A program made the position numbers and the translations under genes. Below the pieces are notes generated by a model that saw only the letters and a program-made list of their open reading frames with translations, did no database searches and had not been told where the DNA came from. A stretch of DNA of 64,000 bases from Collybia mongolica (taxonomy: Eukaryota; Basidiomycota; Agaricomycetes; Agaricales; Clitocybaceae): the NCBI GenBank assembly GCA_013420905.1, contig JAAXNY010000001.1, positions 2,356,001 through 2,420,000 of the forward strand. The letters run 5' to 3'. This document shows positions 43,937 to 56,069 of this stretch, in pieces (position 1 is the stretch's first letter; every line of letters begins with the position of its first letter).

Positions 43937-46212
43937 TTATGTTGTTCGTGCAGTAGAGTAGTGGTATTCCTGAGCATCCTTTCGTCCTCTTTCGACATCA
44001 ACATTCAAGAGGATGGGTATAGCCAACCAAATCATCGCCACCAAAAAGAAAAAGGCATATCGAATATTGCCCGTCATGTCAGCAATCAAGCCGACTATCA
44101 AAGGGCCTAAAAAGGAGCTCGACTGGAGAGCCAATCAGGATCGCGAAGAGGATTGAGAATAAAAGTACACGTACTTTGTCGGTGATGGAAAACAAACCAT
44201 ACCTGCAGAGAAGTTATTGAGGTCTAGCCATGGGAGTTGAGACAACGAAAAAGCGTACCATCTTGCTTCTTCTCCAAGTGGTAAGAGCTCTGCATAGAAA
44301 GCTCGGGCATATCCTTGAAAGGCACCGTATACAGATCCTGAAAAAGAATCGGTCAGTAAGGATAAAAACCTGGGTAGACGAGTATCAGACCAAAATAAAC
44401 AGCCAGTCCAAACATCTCGCCCTGTGTGGTTAATCCTCCAAATCTAGTAGCGTTTCCTTGGAACACTTGCAAGAAGCCAAGACACCCGTATGCAGGGATG
44501 GCAGAAGCCATCGTCACCAGGATGACGATGACTTTCAAATTGGTCCAGCCATACTTTCGTTGCAGAATCGGCCACAACAGCGACCCTAGAATCCCCGAGG
44601 TGGGCACAATCACACCCATGACAATCAGCGCAGATGGCTTCATGTTGAGTGATGTCTTGCCGAAGAGCATTGCGGTTGATGTGATTGTTGTAAAACCTTA
44701 GTGGAATCACCGTCACCTCAGTGGTAAGCACTCAGGAAGCACAGACATACCATCGGAGAGCAGGAACCAAGCAGCGAGGTACTTGAAAGTGTTTCGAAGT
44801 TTCTTAATTTCCGTCCAGTGAAGCATGCTTCCAAGTCGTTTCCAGGCCCCCAAGATCTCCCTGGTGAAGCTCCACTCCGTCGTGTCGACCTCAGCCTCAT
44901 CGAGCCATGTTGCACGTTCGTGTAAGCTGGAGGACGATGATCCCGGCAGCCACAACGCAGCGGGGATGGAGAAAACCGCCCACCAGATCCCGCTGAGTCC
45001 GATGGCGAGCCGGAGGGAAAACGTAGAGCCATGCAGCTTCGTAACGGGGACGAGAGCGACAAGTAAAAGCAAGATCCCTGCCCCGTAACCCAGCGCAATC
45101 CCCAGTGACGATATGCGAGATGTGGCCCTTGACAGAGCGTTGTCGTAACGCGTCTTCAACGCTACGGCCTCCTCCGAAGGAGTTCTTGACAAGAGTGGCT
45201 CATTCTGAGTGTCTGAAGATGAGTCAGACGTGGTTTCTTCGCGGCGTTCCTGCGGTTCGTCCTCGTTACCAGCACCATTTGATGGGGAGTCGGAATGGTG
45301 TTTGCTCTGAATTTCGTCTAGTATTTCCACTACTTCTGGAGACTCCTTGGCAAGCGTTGGTAGATACGCGTTCATGGCGACCACGGACGCGCCGAAGCCA
45401 ACATTTGCACAGACAGCAAGGGGCGCGGTAAGCCACCAGACAGGAGAGGAAGATGGGAGCACCAAAAAGACTATGGCAGCCGTCGCTCCAAGGAGAGCGA
45501 AGGCAAGGAGCAACCGTTTCCGATGAGGGGCTACAGGGAAAGGTCAGGATAACGGGAATCGGAAAGGCGAACATGCGTACGGTGGTCAGCAATTCCGCCC
45601 ATTGATATCACTGTAAGAGCCTGCAAGGCAACAGATATTGAATAGACATACAGACTGAGGGCCGTCAATAACTCACTTCTATGGGGGGTTGGTAGGTCGA
45701 CTCACCTGAAGCTTGCACTGTCAATCCATGCCCATCCTATCTTGACCACACAACGTGCATTGGGTACGAGTCTGTCTTGGGCTTGCACAGCCGAATTCGC
45801 AACCATGGGCGTACAGAGCTCCGTTCGGTCAGGTAACAGGTATCCATTGTCCCGCGCGAATTGCTCCAGACATATTGGAAGGAATAACGTCAGCGAGACG
45901 ATCACGAAGACTTCACTAGTGTAGACGTTAGCCCTCTAGGTCTGCAGTCTTTTACTCCAAGCTTCTGCGGACTTGCCTGGCGAATGCGTAGCTCAGCCAT
46001 CCATGTAACTTTTTCTTGTAGAGCGAGGAATCAGTCAGCATCGAATGACTAGGGTAGAAAAGGTTCAGGTCATGGGTAAAGTGATGGTTGTACAGCCGAC
46101 CGTGGACAGCAGCAGAATCATTGATCAACAAGGGTGCCTGCTTCGAGGTTGCATTTATTCCATAACTACTACAACTACTTATGCTTCTGTCACCTTCCAG
46201 ATGCTTATACAT
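43937..46212 (-). CDS. ATG22: Atg22-like vacuolar amino-acid exporter (MFS/UMF1 family)
   Basis: Eight exons: 45977 upward, 45706-45915, 45581-45654, 44751-45530, 44391-44696, 44259-44337, 44175-44202, 43937-44122. They give 576 aa from Met 46044 or 632 aa from Met 46212; the true start is unsure. Atg22 sits in the vacuole membrane and releases amino acids produced by autophagic breakdown. Landmarks are KKLHGWLSYAFASEVFVIVS, LFLPICLEQFARDNGYLLP, LYVYSISVALQALTVISMGG, FGASVVAMNAYLP, a Ser/Glu-rich cytosolic loop, FLLSDGFTTITSTAML, GSVYGAFQGYARAFYAELLP and WYGLFSITDKSSSFLGPLIV. About 11-12 membrane helices are expected. Intron 1 begins with GC (GCAAGT at 45976), a non-canonical but functional donor type. 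Confidence 0.92.
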
Positions 46213-46656
46213 AATGATACACTACGTCGAGGGGGCTAAGTCCGACCTTGGTCTCTGTAAGGTCCTGCGAACATTCAACATGCTAACATACGGATCATCT
46301 CGACACCCACCCGATAATATATCTTCAACATACTGTCAGTATCACCAGACTATGCTGCCACGGCCCACTCAGGCCCCGAGGCACGGTCACGAATCGAAGT
46401 ACCCTCCAGATACACATGGCTTCCTCATGTTGATCTAGCGACTTTTATGAAAACTTGCCTACTCTCAACTTGTTCTCAAGGTCTACAGCACCTCATACAT
46501 TCGTCATAAACCCCCTTCCTCGGAGGATTTGCGCAGCGTGTTCAATCTTACGGACATTGTTTCAGCCTTTACTGTCGTGGTAAGTGAGTGTTGGATCCTA
46601 CACTTCTCCATGATCATCTACTAACCCTGTCCCGGATATTGAGTTTTCAGTCTATC

Positions 46657-48558
46657 ATGTTTATCCGCTATGCCACTCACTTGCTGACTTTCGTTATAAC
46701 TCTCGCCACCAGTGTTTGGCTTGCTGTAACTTATCCCTTCCGCTCTAAACCGAAGGCAGGCGAGCGGCAAGGTGGGCTTCAGGAAGCAAACGAGGAGCCA
46801 ATGACACCAGCAGTTTGCCGTAACATTGACGATTCTCCCAAAGAACCCAATACGACCTTATCATTATCTCAAGGCGACCCTCCACCCGCACATCATGGGA
46901 TCCTGACCCCTCAACCCTCTGAATCTTCCAACAACATAGACCCCACTGTCGTACTCGAGGTCCCTCTCGCTGAGCTCGACGAGACCACCGTTAGGTTGTC
47001 AGAAAAAGCAGAGCCTGAACACTTTCGCCTCCTCGATTGTGATGCTTTCCTTGACTTACAGCTCCTTCGTGTCCTGCAATTTTCTGAGTTCACCCCAAAA
47101 AGCCTCCGCTACGCCGCCATATCATATCCATGGCGGGACCTGCAGCTTCTCGAGAGGTCGCAACCATTACTGGGATGCTTCAGAGTACAAGGAGCAGAAC
47201 ACGCGGACCCCATTACAATTGGCGTTCTTCGCACCGCCTGCCTCGCCGCCCGTCAGTTTGGAACGTCTTTGTTGTGGTTAGACCGGCTCTGCATCATGCA
47301 GTCGAACAGGGTCGACAAAGACTGGCAGATCACACACATGTTCATGGTATACGTACATGCCGACCCATGTCTAGTTCTCCCCGGCGGACTCGTACGTCTC
47401 GCAAACGTGAATGAACCCACAACCTGGATCGATCGTGCATGGACGCTGCAGGAATATGCGGCAAACATCAATCGAGACTCTGTCAAGTGCATATTCGCGT
47501 TCCCATATGATACGTTCGCTGACTTCGCGGGGACACTCCCGAATATTGGGTATTCTACTTCTTTCTGGAACAGTCTCCTCCAAGCCCAACATCCCGCCTT
47601 CACACAGCACATCATTGAGCCCGGATACTCCGCAGCCTGTAACCTACTCGATCTATGCAGTGAAATCCAATTCTCCGTAGAGAAATTCGAGTTTCATGAT
47701 CCTGAACTCGCGAAGGACTACAGATATTTCCCACTTCGCATACTATATGCTCCTGCGGCCAAACTACTAAGTCATGCCCTTGTGTACAACCGAACTATCA
47801 ACTACCAGTATCTCTGGATGTCTGCATTCGTACGCAGCTCGTCTCGCCCGGTCGACATGATATTCAGCTTCATGGGTTTGATGGGTGTTCAACTGCCCGT
47901 CTCTAGCTTCAACTCCAACGACCGCGCGAAGGCGACCATAAAGTTTATTCAAGCAACACTTGAACAGGGTCAGCCTGCGAAATGGCTTTTCGTCGCTCCC
48001 GAGCTTCCGCCATCGCCAGAGTTATCGATTCTTCCTGCCTTTCCAGAAACATCAGAGAGTGGTAGAGCAATGATTAATACACCCCAAGGGCTGAAGTTTG
48101 CTTTTGAGGAGGTTGGGTTGAAGGAGCCGTGGCGAGACAACAACGCGCCCATGGGTGTGATGTCTGATGAGGGCTATTTCACATTTCGTTCTAGAGGTGC
48201 ACGTGTAGCGGACGTTTCTGAGGGGAAGCCATCTTCGATCCATGAGAAAGAAGTGTGGGCCATTGTTATTGGGTGGAAGAAAGAGTTCAATCGCGACCCG
48301 GCAACAGGACTCATCTCAGTGTGGGATCCTGACCACCCCTTTCCCGTCATCATGGAATTAGTACTGATGTTCGTCGAAAAACACAGAGTCGACACCAACG
48401 GGACGGAGCTGCATCACCGCATTGGAATGGAAAATCTCATCGATGAAAAGAAGACCGAAGGGTGGCTTTGGGTTCAGCGGGAGTTCAGCGTCGGTGGACC
48501 TGGACGAGGCGACAGAATACGGTTTGGGATCGGAGAGACGGGACCTGTCTACGCATAA
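46657..48558 (+). CDS. HET-domain protein with an N-terminal membrane anchor
   Basis: Single coding exon of 633 aa. A GTAAGT...TTTTCAG intron (about 46580-46650) ends just before the ATG, so I start at 46657 rather than at the in-frame Met at 46588, which would lie in that intron. Residues 5-28 form a membrane helix (YATHLLTFVITLATSVWLAV). The HET region has YAAISYPWRD (about 150), LLWLDRLCIMQ (about 204) and TTWIDRAWTLQEY (about 254), the three conserved blocks of heterokaryon-incompatibility domains. HET domains are TIR-like and trigger cell death or NAD-related signalling when fungi fuse with unlike partners; here the trigger is unknown. The C-terminal 350 residues are of no known domain. 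Confidence 0.85.
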   Translation: MFIRYATHLLTFVITLATSVWLAVTYPFRSKPKAGERQGGLQEANEEPMTPAVCRNIDDSPKEPNTTLSLSQGDPPPAHHGILTPQPSESSNNIDPTVVLEVPLAELDETTVRLSEKAEPEHFRLLDCDAFLDLQLLRVLQFSEFTPKSLRYAAISYPWRDLQLLERSQPLLGCFRVQGAEHADPITIGVLRTACLAARQFGTSLLWLDRLCIMQSNRVDKDWQITHMFMVYVHADPCLVLPGGLVRLANVNEPTTWIDRAWTLQEYAANINRDSVKCIFAFPYDTFADFAGTLPNIGYSTSFWNSLLQAQHPAFTQHIIEPGYSAACNLLDLCSEIQFSVEKFEFHDPELAKDYRYFPLRILYAPAAKLLSHALVYNRTINYQYLWMSAFVRSSSRPVDMIFSFMGLMGVQLPVSSFNSNDRAKATIKFIQATLEQGQPAKWLFVAPELPPSPELSILPAFPETSESGRAMINTPQGLKFAFEEVGLKEPWRDNNAPMGVMSDEGYFTFRSRGARVADVSEGKPSSIHEKEVWAIVIGWKKEFNRDPATGLISVWDPDHPFPVIMELVLMFVEKHRVDTNGTELHHRIGMENLIDEKKTEGWLWVQREFSVGGPGRGDRIRFGIGETGPVYA

Positions 48559-48592
48559 TGTGGGGTTCTGAATCTTTTCAATCTTTTATTTC

Positions 48593-48931
48593 TTGGATTA
48601 TTCCCGCCCAGTTTTTACAAAAGGGATGGACATTTTCCTTCTCAGGCGATTACCAGTTGATTTTGAGCCCGTTGGCATTCACACCCCACTATCATTGATC
48701 GGCGAGCTCAAGGGACTAGCACATGAGCTTGTCCAAGCTATATTTCCTAATGGCGTCGACACCAGCACATCGCCAATGGAGAATGATGATCTCGGCCAGA
48801 AAATGATTGAGATTTTTGACAAGTATATTGTCATCTCAGAAGCTGCTGTTGAGGCGAAGAACATGACACCGACGCAGGAAACGAAAGCCAAAAAGAGGAA
48901 TGGCCCTGTGTATCCCTACATGTACAAGTGA
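48593..48931 (+). CDS. Short hypothetical ORF downstream of the HET gene
   Basis: 112-aa frame starting MDYSRPVFTKGMDIF, with an amphipathic middle (LSLIGELKGLAHELVQAIF) and a Lys-rich end. No family recognised. It may be part of the 3' UTR of the HET gene or a relic of a longer gene. Confidence 0.25.
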   Translation: MDYSRPVFTKGMDIFLLRRLPVDFEPVGIHTPLSLIGELKGLAHELVQAIFPNGVDTSTSPMENDDLGQKMIEIFDKYIVISEAAVEAKNMTPTQETKAKKRNGPVYPYMYK

Positions 48932-50113
48932 TTGGGGTCCTCATTACATTCATCCGAAGATGTCCCGTTGACCCGTTCGGGGCGGTTGGTTGCTTCTGGT
49001 CAGTCTGTTGCTGTAGGACCTTCTCGTGGATCGTCGGGACCCACATCATCTACATCTTTACTGACCTATTCTGAACCGTTTTAAATATACCTAACTGATT
49101 TCTCCTAAAAATTTACAAGATATGTCGTATGAAATCAGGCAACACCTAAATTTTGTTCGGGTGCTATCAGATCCAGACAAACTTTGCGGCGAAAATAAAG
49201 TGAAAAAATCATATTGTCATTTTTCAACACCCCATCGTACAGGTTTGCTGTTGCTCGATATCTCTCGGTATCACTTGACTAGAAAAATTTGGTGTCGAAG
49301 AAAGGTTTATTCCACCGAAGAGCCCCAAATGAGGTCTGATTACAGCTAACCATTTAATTTGTTCGCCCCCCCACGCTCAGATCCGGACTCATTTGATGCG
49401 ATTTTCACTGGGCATTATTAGTCGCACGCAAGACCCAACTGCACGGATCCCGGCATGCAGCGCAAGTATACGATCAGTCTGATTCAAAGTCGCGACCGTG
49501 AATGATGTTCCTACCCTATGAAAACCCTCTCCCGACCAGTAGCGAAGGCTAAATACAGCATGGGCTGCGCGCACCTCAACGCGGTTATTGGTGGGATTGA
49601 TGCCTCTGGTGCGTTCAAGCGGGAAGGATATGCAACCTCTGCCATCCGGGCGAAAGACGACCCCACATCCGGCAGTGGACCATTTTTAGGAAATGAAGGA
49701 CTTGAGGCTGGCGCGCTCCGTCCGTGTCATGTAACGCGGGGAGACCTCCGGAACTTATGACTTGAACGTGACACCTTGCCAAACCAAGCACGATAAAATA
49801 CGTAAAATTTGAACTCGGCCCATTTAACCCCCAAAAGTCAATTCAACATTCCGACAAAATGAGCATCATCCTGAAGGTGATTCGTTTTTGGTATGAGAAG
49901 TGAAAGGGATCACGGCGAGTCATTTGTATTGATAGTCAAAGTTTTAGTACATGAAGATTTGCCAGTGCCACTATAACAGGGGAAAGAGAGGAGAGAAGCG
50001 CAAGAGTTAGCGCTGAAACAAACGAGAAACACATAAACTCGATTCGATCCATTCATTCTCCAAATACTCGTTTGACACACCGACGAGACAACCAAGCATC
50101 CTTTCTGTGGTTA
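48932..50113. other. Stretch without a recognisable gene
   Basis: Short ORFs only, no domain resemblance and no obvious repeat. Confidence 0.4.
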
Positions 50114-52290
50114 TTAGTAGTTTTCCACCGTGTCGGCACGTGTTATGAGAGACCGCGCTGTGTCATTTCGAGGCTTGACACTACATTTGAAGGGTACCGG
50201 ATGGCTAAGTCCATGTGAGTCAGAGAATCTCTAGATATAGAGAATGCGCTGGCCATACCTTGTTGTATTAGTTATAAACTTGACCTCTGGGGTAATTTCC
50301 TTGCCGTCTTTGTCAAGAGCCTTTGAAATTTGCATGGTGGCCAAGATCGATGTCACAGCAATCCACAAACTTGGTTCACCAAAGTAACGACCAGGACAAA
50401 TCCTGGAATGAACAGGCTCTGAGAAAGTCTACAAATGATAGCAACTAATGCACACGCCTGCGTCCGAATCCAAAGTGTGCTGTAGGGTAAGGTTCTCCGA
50501 GTCCCGTTGGCTTGGGAAGATAGCGAGAAGGACAAAAGTTGAATGGGTCACTGTAAACATCCTCATCGAGTGACATCGCTCTAGAAATGCAGTTCTAGAT
50601 GCTTGGCCGGGCTACGCGCTTAAGTAAGGTCCATACTTTAGTATTTGCAATGATGACTGAGCCCTTTGGGATGAACATGCCATTATATATGTCGTCCCCA
50701 ATGGTGCGATGTGGCACGCCTACGATGAAGTCAGTTTATTGTATGAGAGATAGTTTGAAAACAATCTAGAGGGACGGCACTATTCCATCTCGAGAAGTCG
50801 AGGTTTAGATGCACTGTCCAAAGGAGCACGCTAAAAGGACATACCGTAAAGTTTCTTGTAAGAGACAGTCAACGTAAGGGAGCGTTTCACGGTCTCCAAA
50901 TTCAGGAAGGCGCTTTGGACCAATCGCAGCATCGATTTCCTCTTGGGTTTTCGCTTGACTTTCGGGATAGTGTCATTGCCAACAAAAATATTACCATCGA
51001 CGACCAAGTCTTGGGGTTTTTTTTATCCTTTTCAAGTTTGACCAGAACAGAATCAAAGATACACTCACTGTCTCGACAGCGCCAATATAGATAGAGCCAA
51101 CAGCACCTTGTATATCAGAAACGGTATTTGAGGGAAGCCCAGAACCATTATTCAGAGCATCTAAATGATTGGTTATAAACGATGACTTTACTTTCCCATT
51201 GGCCTGTACGCATAGTCATTTGCAACTCCTGTACATTATTGGGGCAATACACCCAAGAAGGACGAACCATTTGTTCTTGAATCTGTGCAAGTGGAAAATC
51301 GTGCATCCTTTGAATCAATGGGCGTTTGCGTCTCGCGGCCCCTGTATAGTATGCGCCGGGGAACCAGGAAGGAAAATGTTGTACTGTTCATGACTGATTT
51401 GAATGAGGTATAAAAATGTGGGAGTTGTACGTACGGAAGGGGAAGAAATCGACGGGAGTTCCACCAGGTGTACCTGTAATCTCCAGTGCATGGCTGGCGC
51501 CTCTCGCTATCTCAACATACACATCATCGTTCGAAGCCACCTAATGGCCAAAGGCGATGCGCAAAACGACAGCTGCCCGCAAAACTAAAGCCAAGCATAG
51601 ATACTTGTTAATGAAGGTATAGCTCCGGGTCAGTATTGGTTTGACTTGCTGTGAAAAATGGTCGTTCCGTTTATCCGGTGTGGATGCTAGGTTCTGCAGC
51701 AAAATACGCGCCTGTCGCGTCTGGATAGGTTGGTAAGGGATACATTCCTTCCAGTTAAAAAATTGTTGAAACATTCTTCGGTGTAACCGAAATCGTGGTC
51801 CGTACTGCAGAAGTCCTAAGGAAAGGACCCAACCCATCCTGGAGAGATGGAAGTCGAAATTTTTCAAGTATTCATGTAAAGAAATGCACTGTTCCAAAAT
51901 AGGAAAAGCAGGTCTATCACTGTAATTGTGACTCCGTTTAACAAGTAGATCAACCGCTGCTCGAACGCTGTTGAGCACGATATGCGACCGCCTTGGTAAG
52001 TGTAGATGAATGACATCGTCTATTGAACAATATCAAATAAGTTCCAGCTGGAAAAACAGAATACAACATACCATACGTTTTCTCCAGTTCATAAAAGAAA
52101 TAGTCCTGATTGGCCGATGGTATTTTCAACAGATGCCCAAGGATCGGAGTTGCAGGAGGACCAGGAGGAAGGGGAAATTTACTCACTCGAGTTCCAGTGA
52201 ACCCAGAGAAAGAAAATGGTACCCGATATTATACAGAAAGCGAGCAGAGACGTGTTGGCCCGTTTCAGAACTGTTAGTGGGGTTTTGTAT
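50114..52290 (-). pseudogene. Cytochrome P450 monooxygenase, frameshifted
   Basis: Microsomal P450 whose parts are all present: a membrane anchor (SLLAFCIISGTIFFLWVHW), FPLPPGPPATPILGHLLKIP, FNWKECIPYQ region, WFPGAYYTGAARRKRP, the I-helix exon GAVGSIYIGAVETTWSSM, K-helix ETLR, PHRTIGDDIYNGMFIPKGSV, FCPSRYLPKPTGLGEP, the heme loop FGFGRR-ICPGRYFGEPSLW (Cys ligand present) and the end SHPVPFKCSVKPRNDTARSL. Two lesions are seen. The anchor and the PPGPP segment are in different frames (near 52186). After FLLAMTL the expected TAT-CCC-GAA reads one TA short, moving YPESQAKTQEEIDAAIG out of frame (near 50970). The intron inside the heme loop starts with GC (GCGTGT at 50457). Probably a young pseudogene; substrate class not assignable. 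Confidence 0.8.
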
Positions 52291-52786
52291 GCCTTGTTTA
52301 AAAGGTCACACGAACATCACTCGAAGATTGGTGAGAATAGCTCAGAGGGTTGTCATCGGGTGAGGGGCGATGTTGTCGATATAGATCGGTTGTAATTGGT
52401 GCCCTAGCACATGGTTGAACTATGAAATTCTAATCATATCTTCCCAAAAAAAAAAGAGGGGAAGAGGACATGCTCCGAAGTTTCCAGGCGTGAATGCTCC
52501 ATGATATATCACGCACCTCCAGCTGTGAGAGTGTATCTGAGCCTGAACCCTGGAGTTGCTGCAGATTCTATACAAGGCATTTTAAAGTGAGTTCCTCAAG
52601 GATGATATATGAAATCTACACGTTCAAAGTCCTCGCCGCACCTATATTTTCACGACCAGTAACGCCGTGACAGGACGTGACTTAACGCGACGTGAAGGAG
52701 ATTGATTATCCAGAAGACCAAAAAAAAAGAGTTATGCTAGATAACGAGTATAATACAGGGATCCGTGAAAGGAGATAGGGTCGGTA

Positions 52787-53383
52787 TCATGATTCCATCC
52801 GCAGCGAAAACCCTCCCCCGATCTACCGTAATGGTGTTAATAAATAAACAAAATGGCAGTGAAATGGCATCAAACACGCACCTGCCCTAAGAAGGCATCT
52901 ACCAAATCACCCTCCTCCATGCCCAGCTTGTTATCTTTGACTTCAGAACAGCTCTCCTTAGACACGGAATCAAGCTCACCGATCCTGGTGTATCATCCGG
53001 TTGAATTCGATTGCCGTCATAGACAAACTTGAAAGTTCCTAATCGACGAAAGAGAAACGTGGGATTGTTAAGGAAGACACACTCAACGCGCCGTTGGGGA
53101 GGGAAGGACTTGACTAGCCTGGTTCTTTCCCAAACCGTTGCTGAATGGTAAAGGTTGGGCTTGCGCGATGAATGCACGTGTTCTTAGAACTCACCTCGGC
53201 GGCAGCAAAGATTTTGGCAAACTTCATGTTTGCTTTCACTTTTACAGTAATTTCTACATCCAGATAGATATACCAGGTCAGCTCCAATCTCTCAGTGCGC
53301 AAGGGCCGAGGGCACCAACGAGTTCCATCGTATCCAATATTCAAATTTAGTTTAGGCTTGACGTCTTCTGGTTCTTGGGACAT
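52787..53383 (-). CDS. SMT3: SUMO (Smt3) precursor
   Basis: Six short exons (53320-53383, 53195-53253, 53119-53140, 52980-53038, 52882-52926, 52787-52822) give 94 aa. SUMO is a ubiquitin-like protein conjugated to lysines of nuclear proteins. The sequence has the usual acidic N-terminus (SQEPEDVKPKLNLNIGYDG), ITVKVKANMKFAKIFAAAEQ, RFGKEPGTFKFVYDGNRIQP and GMEEGDLVDAFLGQIGG. The mature form would end at Gly86 after processing by an Ulp-type protease that removes GFSLRMES. Intron 3 begins with GC (GCTAGT at 53118). It is essential in most fungi, and every exon is needed to build the fold, which supports the model. The family match is very strong. Confidence 0.93.
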
Positions 53384-53695
53384 GGCTGTTAATATACACG
53401 ACCCGCAGCAGTAGTAGATACAAAGTTTTGAATGGAAGATTGGGCGCGTAAAATGACCGGAGAAGCCTGGAGCAAGCCTGGGCTAGAGTCGGGTTCAAGA
53501 ATGAGGTGCGTGACCGTCACGCTGGTAGCTTTATTTTGACGCGTCAATGTGACTCGCGATCGGATTCGCGTCCTTGAGAATAAATAAAATTACACGATAT
53601 ATATATACTATAGATTATATCTCACAGACAATGCACATTTGTGCGTAAGTTACTGAGGCGAACAACTTTTGGGGAGCCAATGCTGCTGGGAACTT

Positions 53696-55132
53696 TCACG
53701 AATGGACTTCCTTAATGACCCGTTGCTTCCGCCTGCCCACCACCCTCAAACCTTCCGCATAGTCCGCATAAAAATGTCGAAGTACGGCCATCCGCGGGTT
53801 AACAGAAAGGAGTTTCAGGCGGGGAAGACCACGCGAAGCGCGCAACGATAAGTAATCCAAAACAAGTGGGTAGTCTTCGCTTGTAATGGTGAGCTCCGAC
53901 AGATTCTCGAGGAGTGCTGGAGATGCTACGACTGTGGTCTCTACGAGGGCGTTGAGAAAATCTGTGTCACAGAGGACGAGAGACAATGATTTGACAGCCT
54001 GAAACAGATACTGTAACGGCTGCAAAAGGTTGGGCAGAGGGGTGTTCGCACATGTAACACCCAATAGCTTGAGTTTAATTACGGACGCAAAAGGGCACAT
54101 AGCAGTTAGTAGTTTGGTAGCGTCCTTGTTTGGTGCGACCTTAAAGAACGCATCACGCATCCTCCGTGGCGTTGTAAGGTCCGGGAAACTGCCAAAGTCG
54201 TGTACAGAAAGGAACAAAAGCTTTGGAAGGATGAATAGTTTGACGATACGGTGCACAACGGCTGGACGGCGATAGCCGATTCGGAGAGAGACGAGATTGG
54301 GAAGGGTGATGTACGGTAACCGTGCGGGGGTGTCCACCATGTAATCACCGTACAACTCGAGGTGCGAGAGACTCTTCTGGGTCATCATTAGAATAGGAAG
54401 GAGATCGGTGGGTGAAAGATCGAGGTATTTGAGGGATAGTGTTGTTAGGTTGTAACTTCTGACAGTCCAGTCCAGGTACGGCGTTGGTGAGTCGGGAACG
54501 ATAAAGTAAGCGCTGGGGGACTGTAGTCGAGGCTTCATGAAAATCGTACACCGCTGCTGATTCTGGACAGCCAAGTCGAAATGGCAAAGCAAGGGCATTG
54601 GGAACGGGATGATGGCGTCCAGGGGACTTTGCAGCGACACCAATGGATCAACCATGATGTAAACCGCCTGGAACCGACAAGTGTGGGGCGATATTACCCT
54701 TGCTAACTCTTCACGCCGTCGATGGTCCAAGTCAACATCAGCGAAGATATGGAACGTCAATGGAAGGTCTTTCGATCGTTGGAAGAACGATGCAATCACT
54801 GCCGAGTGGTCTATCCCCGAGGCCGTCATGTACATATTGACATATGTCCACAGCAGGGGCGCTTGAAGGATAATCGAACGCCACTCCCTGCACACGTGGG
54901 AGAGACGTACCGTCTCCAGGACGTTTTCGATTGGATCGGAAGGAGCTGACGAGAGAAACAGTTGATAGAGAACGTCGCTGGCTAGGCGCAGCATTGGTGG
55001 AATGACAGAGTCTTCTAGTGTCAGCTTGCTGAAGTCTTCAATTATTCTGTCGATTGCTGAGTCTGGAGGGAAATATACGTTAGTGGGTTGATAAAAAGAT
55101 CAGGGCGAAACACACCGCATGAGCCAGTCATT
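53696..55132 (-). CDS. F-box protein (hymenomycete type)
   Basis: A 16-nt first exon (55117-55132, MTGSC) and a long second exon (53696-55062) joined by a 54-nt intron give 460 aa. The F-box lies at about residues 20-75 (IPPMLRLASDVLYQLFLSSA, ETVRLSHVCREWRSIILQAP, LLWTYVNM), the form very common in mushroom genomes. The rest has Leu-rich strands (LTTLSLKYLDLSPTDL, LSHLELYGDYMVDTP, LPNLVSLRIGYRRPA, LPRLKLLSVNPRM). It is presumably a substrate receptor for an SCF ubiquitin ligase. The first exon is inferred from splice sites and frame only; a start at Met 54994 (432 aa) would lose part of the F-box. Confidence 0.8.
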
Positions 55133-56069
55133 GCCTTCAAGTTCTCTTGACCTCGCACTGTAAAAGTAAATAGTTAGGAGATGTAAAAATCCATCCAGAC
55201 GCCCGCAGCTTCGTTTAATGTAAAAAGGCACGCCAACGACGGACCCCTGGGTGATCAAAGCAAATAATTAGCAGGAGGTCAAAGCTTGTAGCTTTTGGCA
55301 TTGTTCTCTAAAAATGATCCAGTACGCTTGGAAAACCAGTTTCGCCAAAGCGTTACCAAGGCTGTCATCCCGCTAAGGCGACCCTACAGTGTTGCGAGGG
55401 GCAGTGCAGTCTTCAAGTATAGACATGAAGATGAACGAAATCCAGAGGTTCGTAATTGAATCAAGTTCATTGGTGTTGGTTGAGAAAACTTAAAAAACTC
55501 AGTTGATAATCGTGATAGTTAAACAAGAATTTCATGTCGGCAAGACCCGTGTCATGCCAACGGATACTCCGCGCCGGCATCTTCTCACTTGCCCTTGTAT
55601 TCAGTCTCGGAGCCGCCGCCAATTGTCGAACGTTGACTGAAACTCACCCTACGAGAGGCTGCATAGAGTGCAAGCATTTCGACTTTCCCAACGATAGCTG
55701 AAGAATAGAAGACAATCTCGGATATCTTAACACAAACTTGTCTTGTCTGCCTGGTTTCAACGCGGTTGTCGAGGATCAGTACCAGTACCGACACTAGTCC
55801 GCATCACTGCCTTACTCATCAGGTTTGGGAAGCTTTGACCGGATAAACCTCTTCAATTATGTCTGGAAACTATATGCGTACCGTAGACAACGCTTCCAAG
55901 ATGTGGTCAAAGCGCGGGGACCCTACTACAGCCCCCGGATGGCCAAAGCGTGTCATCAAATTTAAATGAGAACAATGCGCCCTAAATCGAGGATATATAA
56001 ATGCATTCCATATCTGGGCTCAACTGTATCGTCTCCCATCCTACTCCCCTCCCCTCATACACACCCGCA
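55133..56069. other. Intergenic between divergent genes
   Basis: Shared upstream region of two divergently transcribed genes. A 69-aa minus-strand ORF at 55585-55794 has no family resemblance. A TATA box at 55994-56001 serves the right-hand gene. Confidence 0.4.
55994..56001 (+). promoter_or_regulatory. TATA box of the gene at 56070
   Basis: TATATAAA 69 bp upstream of the chosen ATG. Confidence 0.45.
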
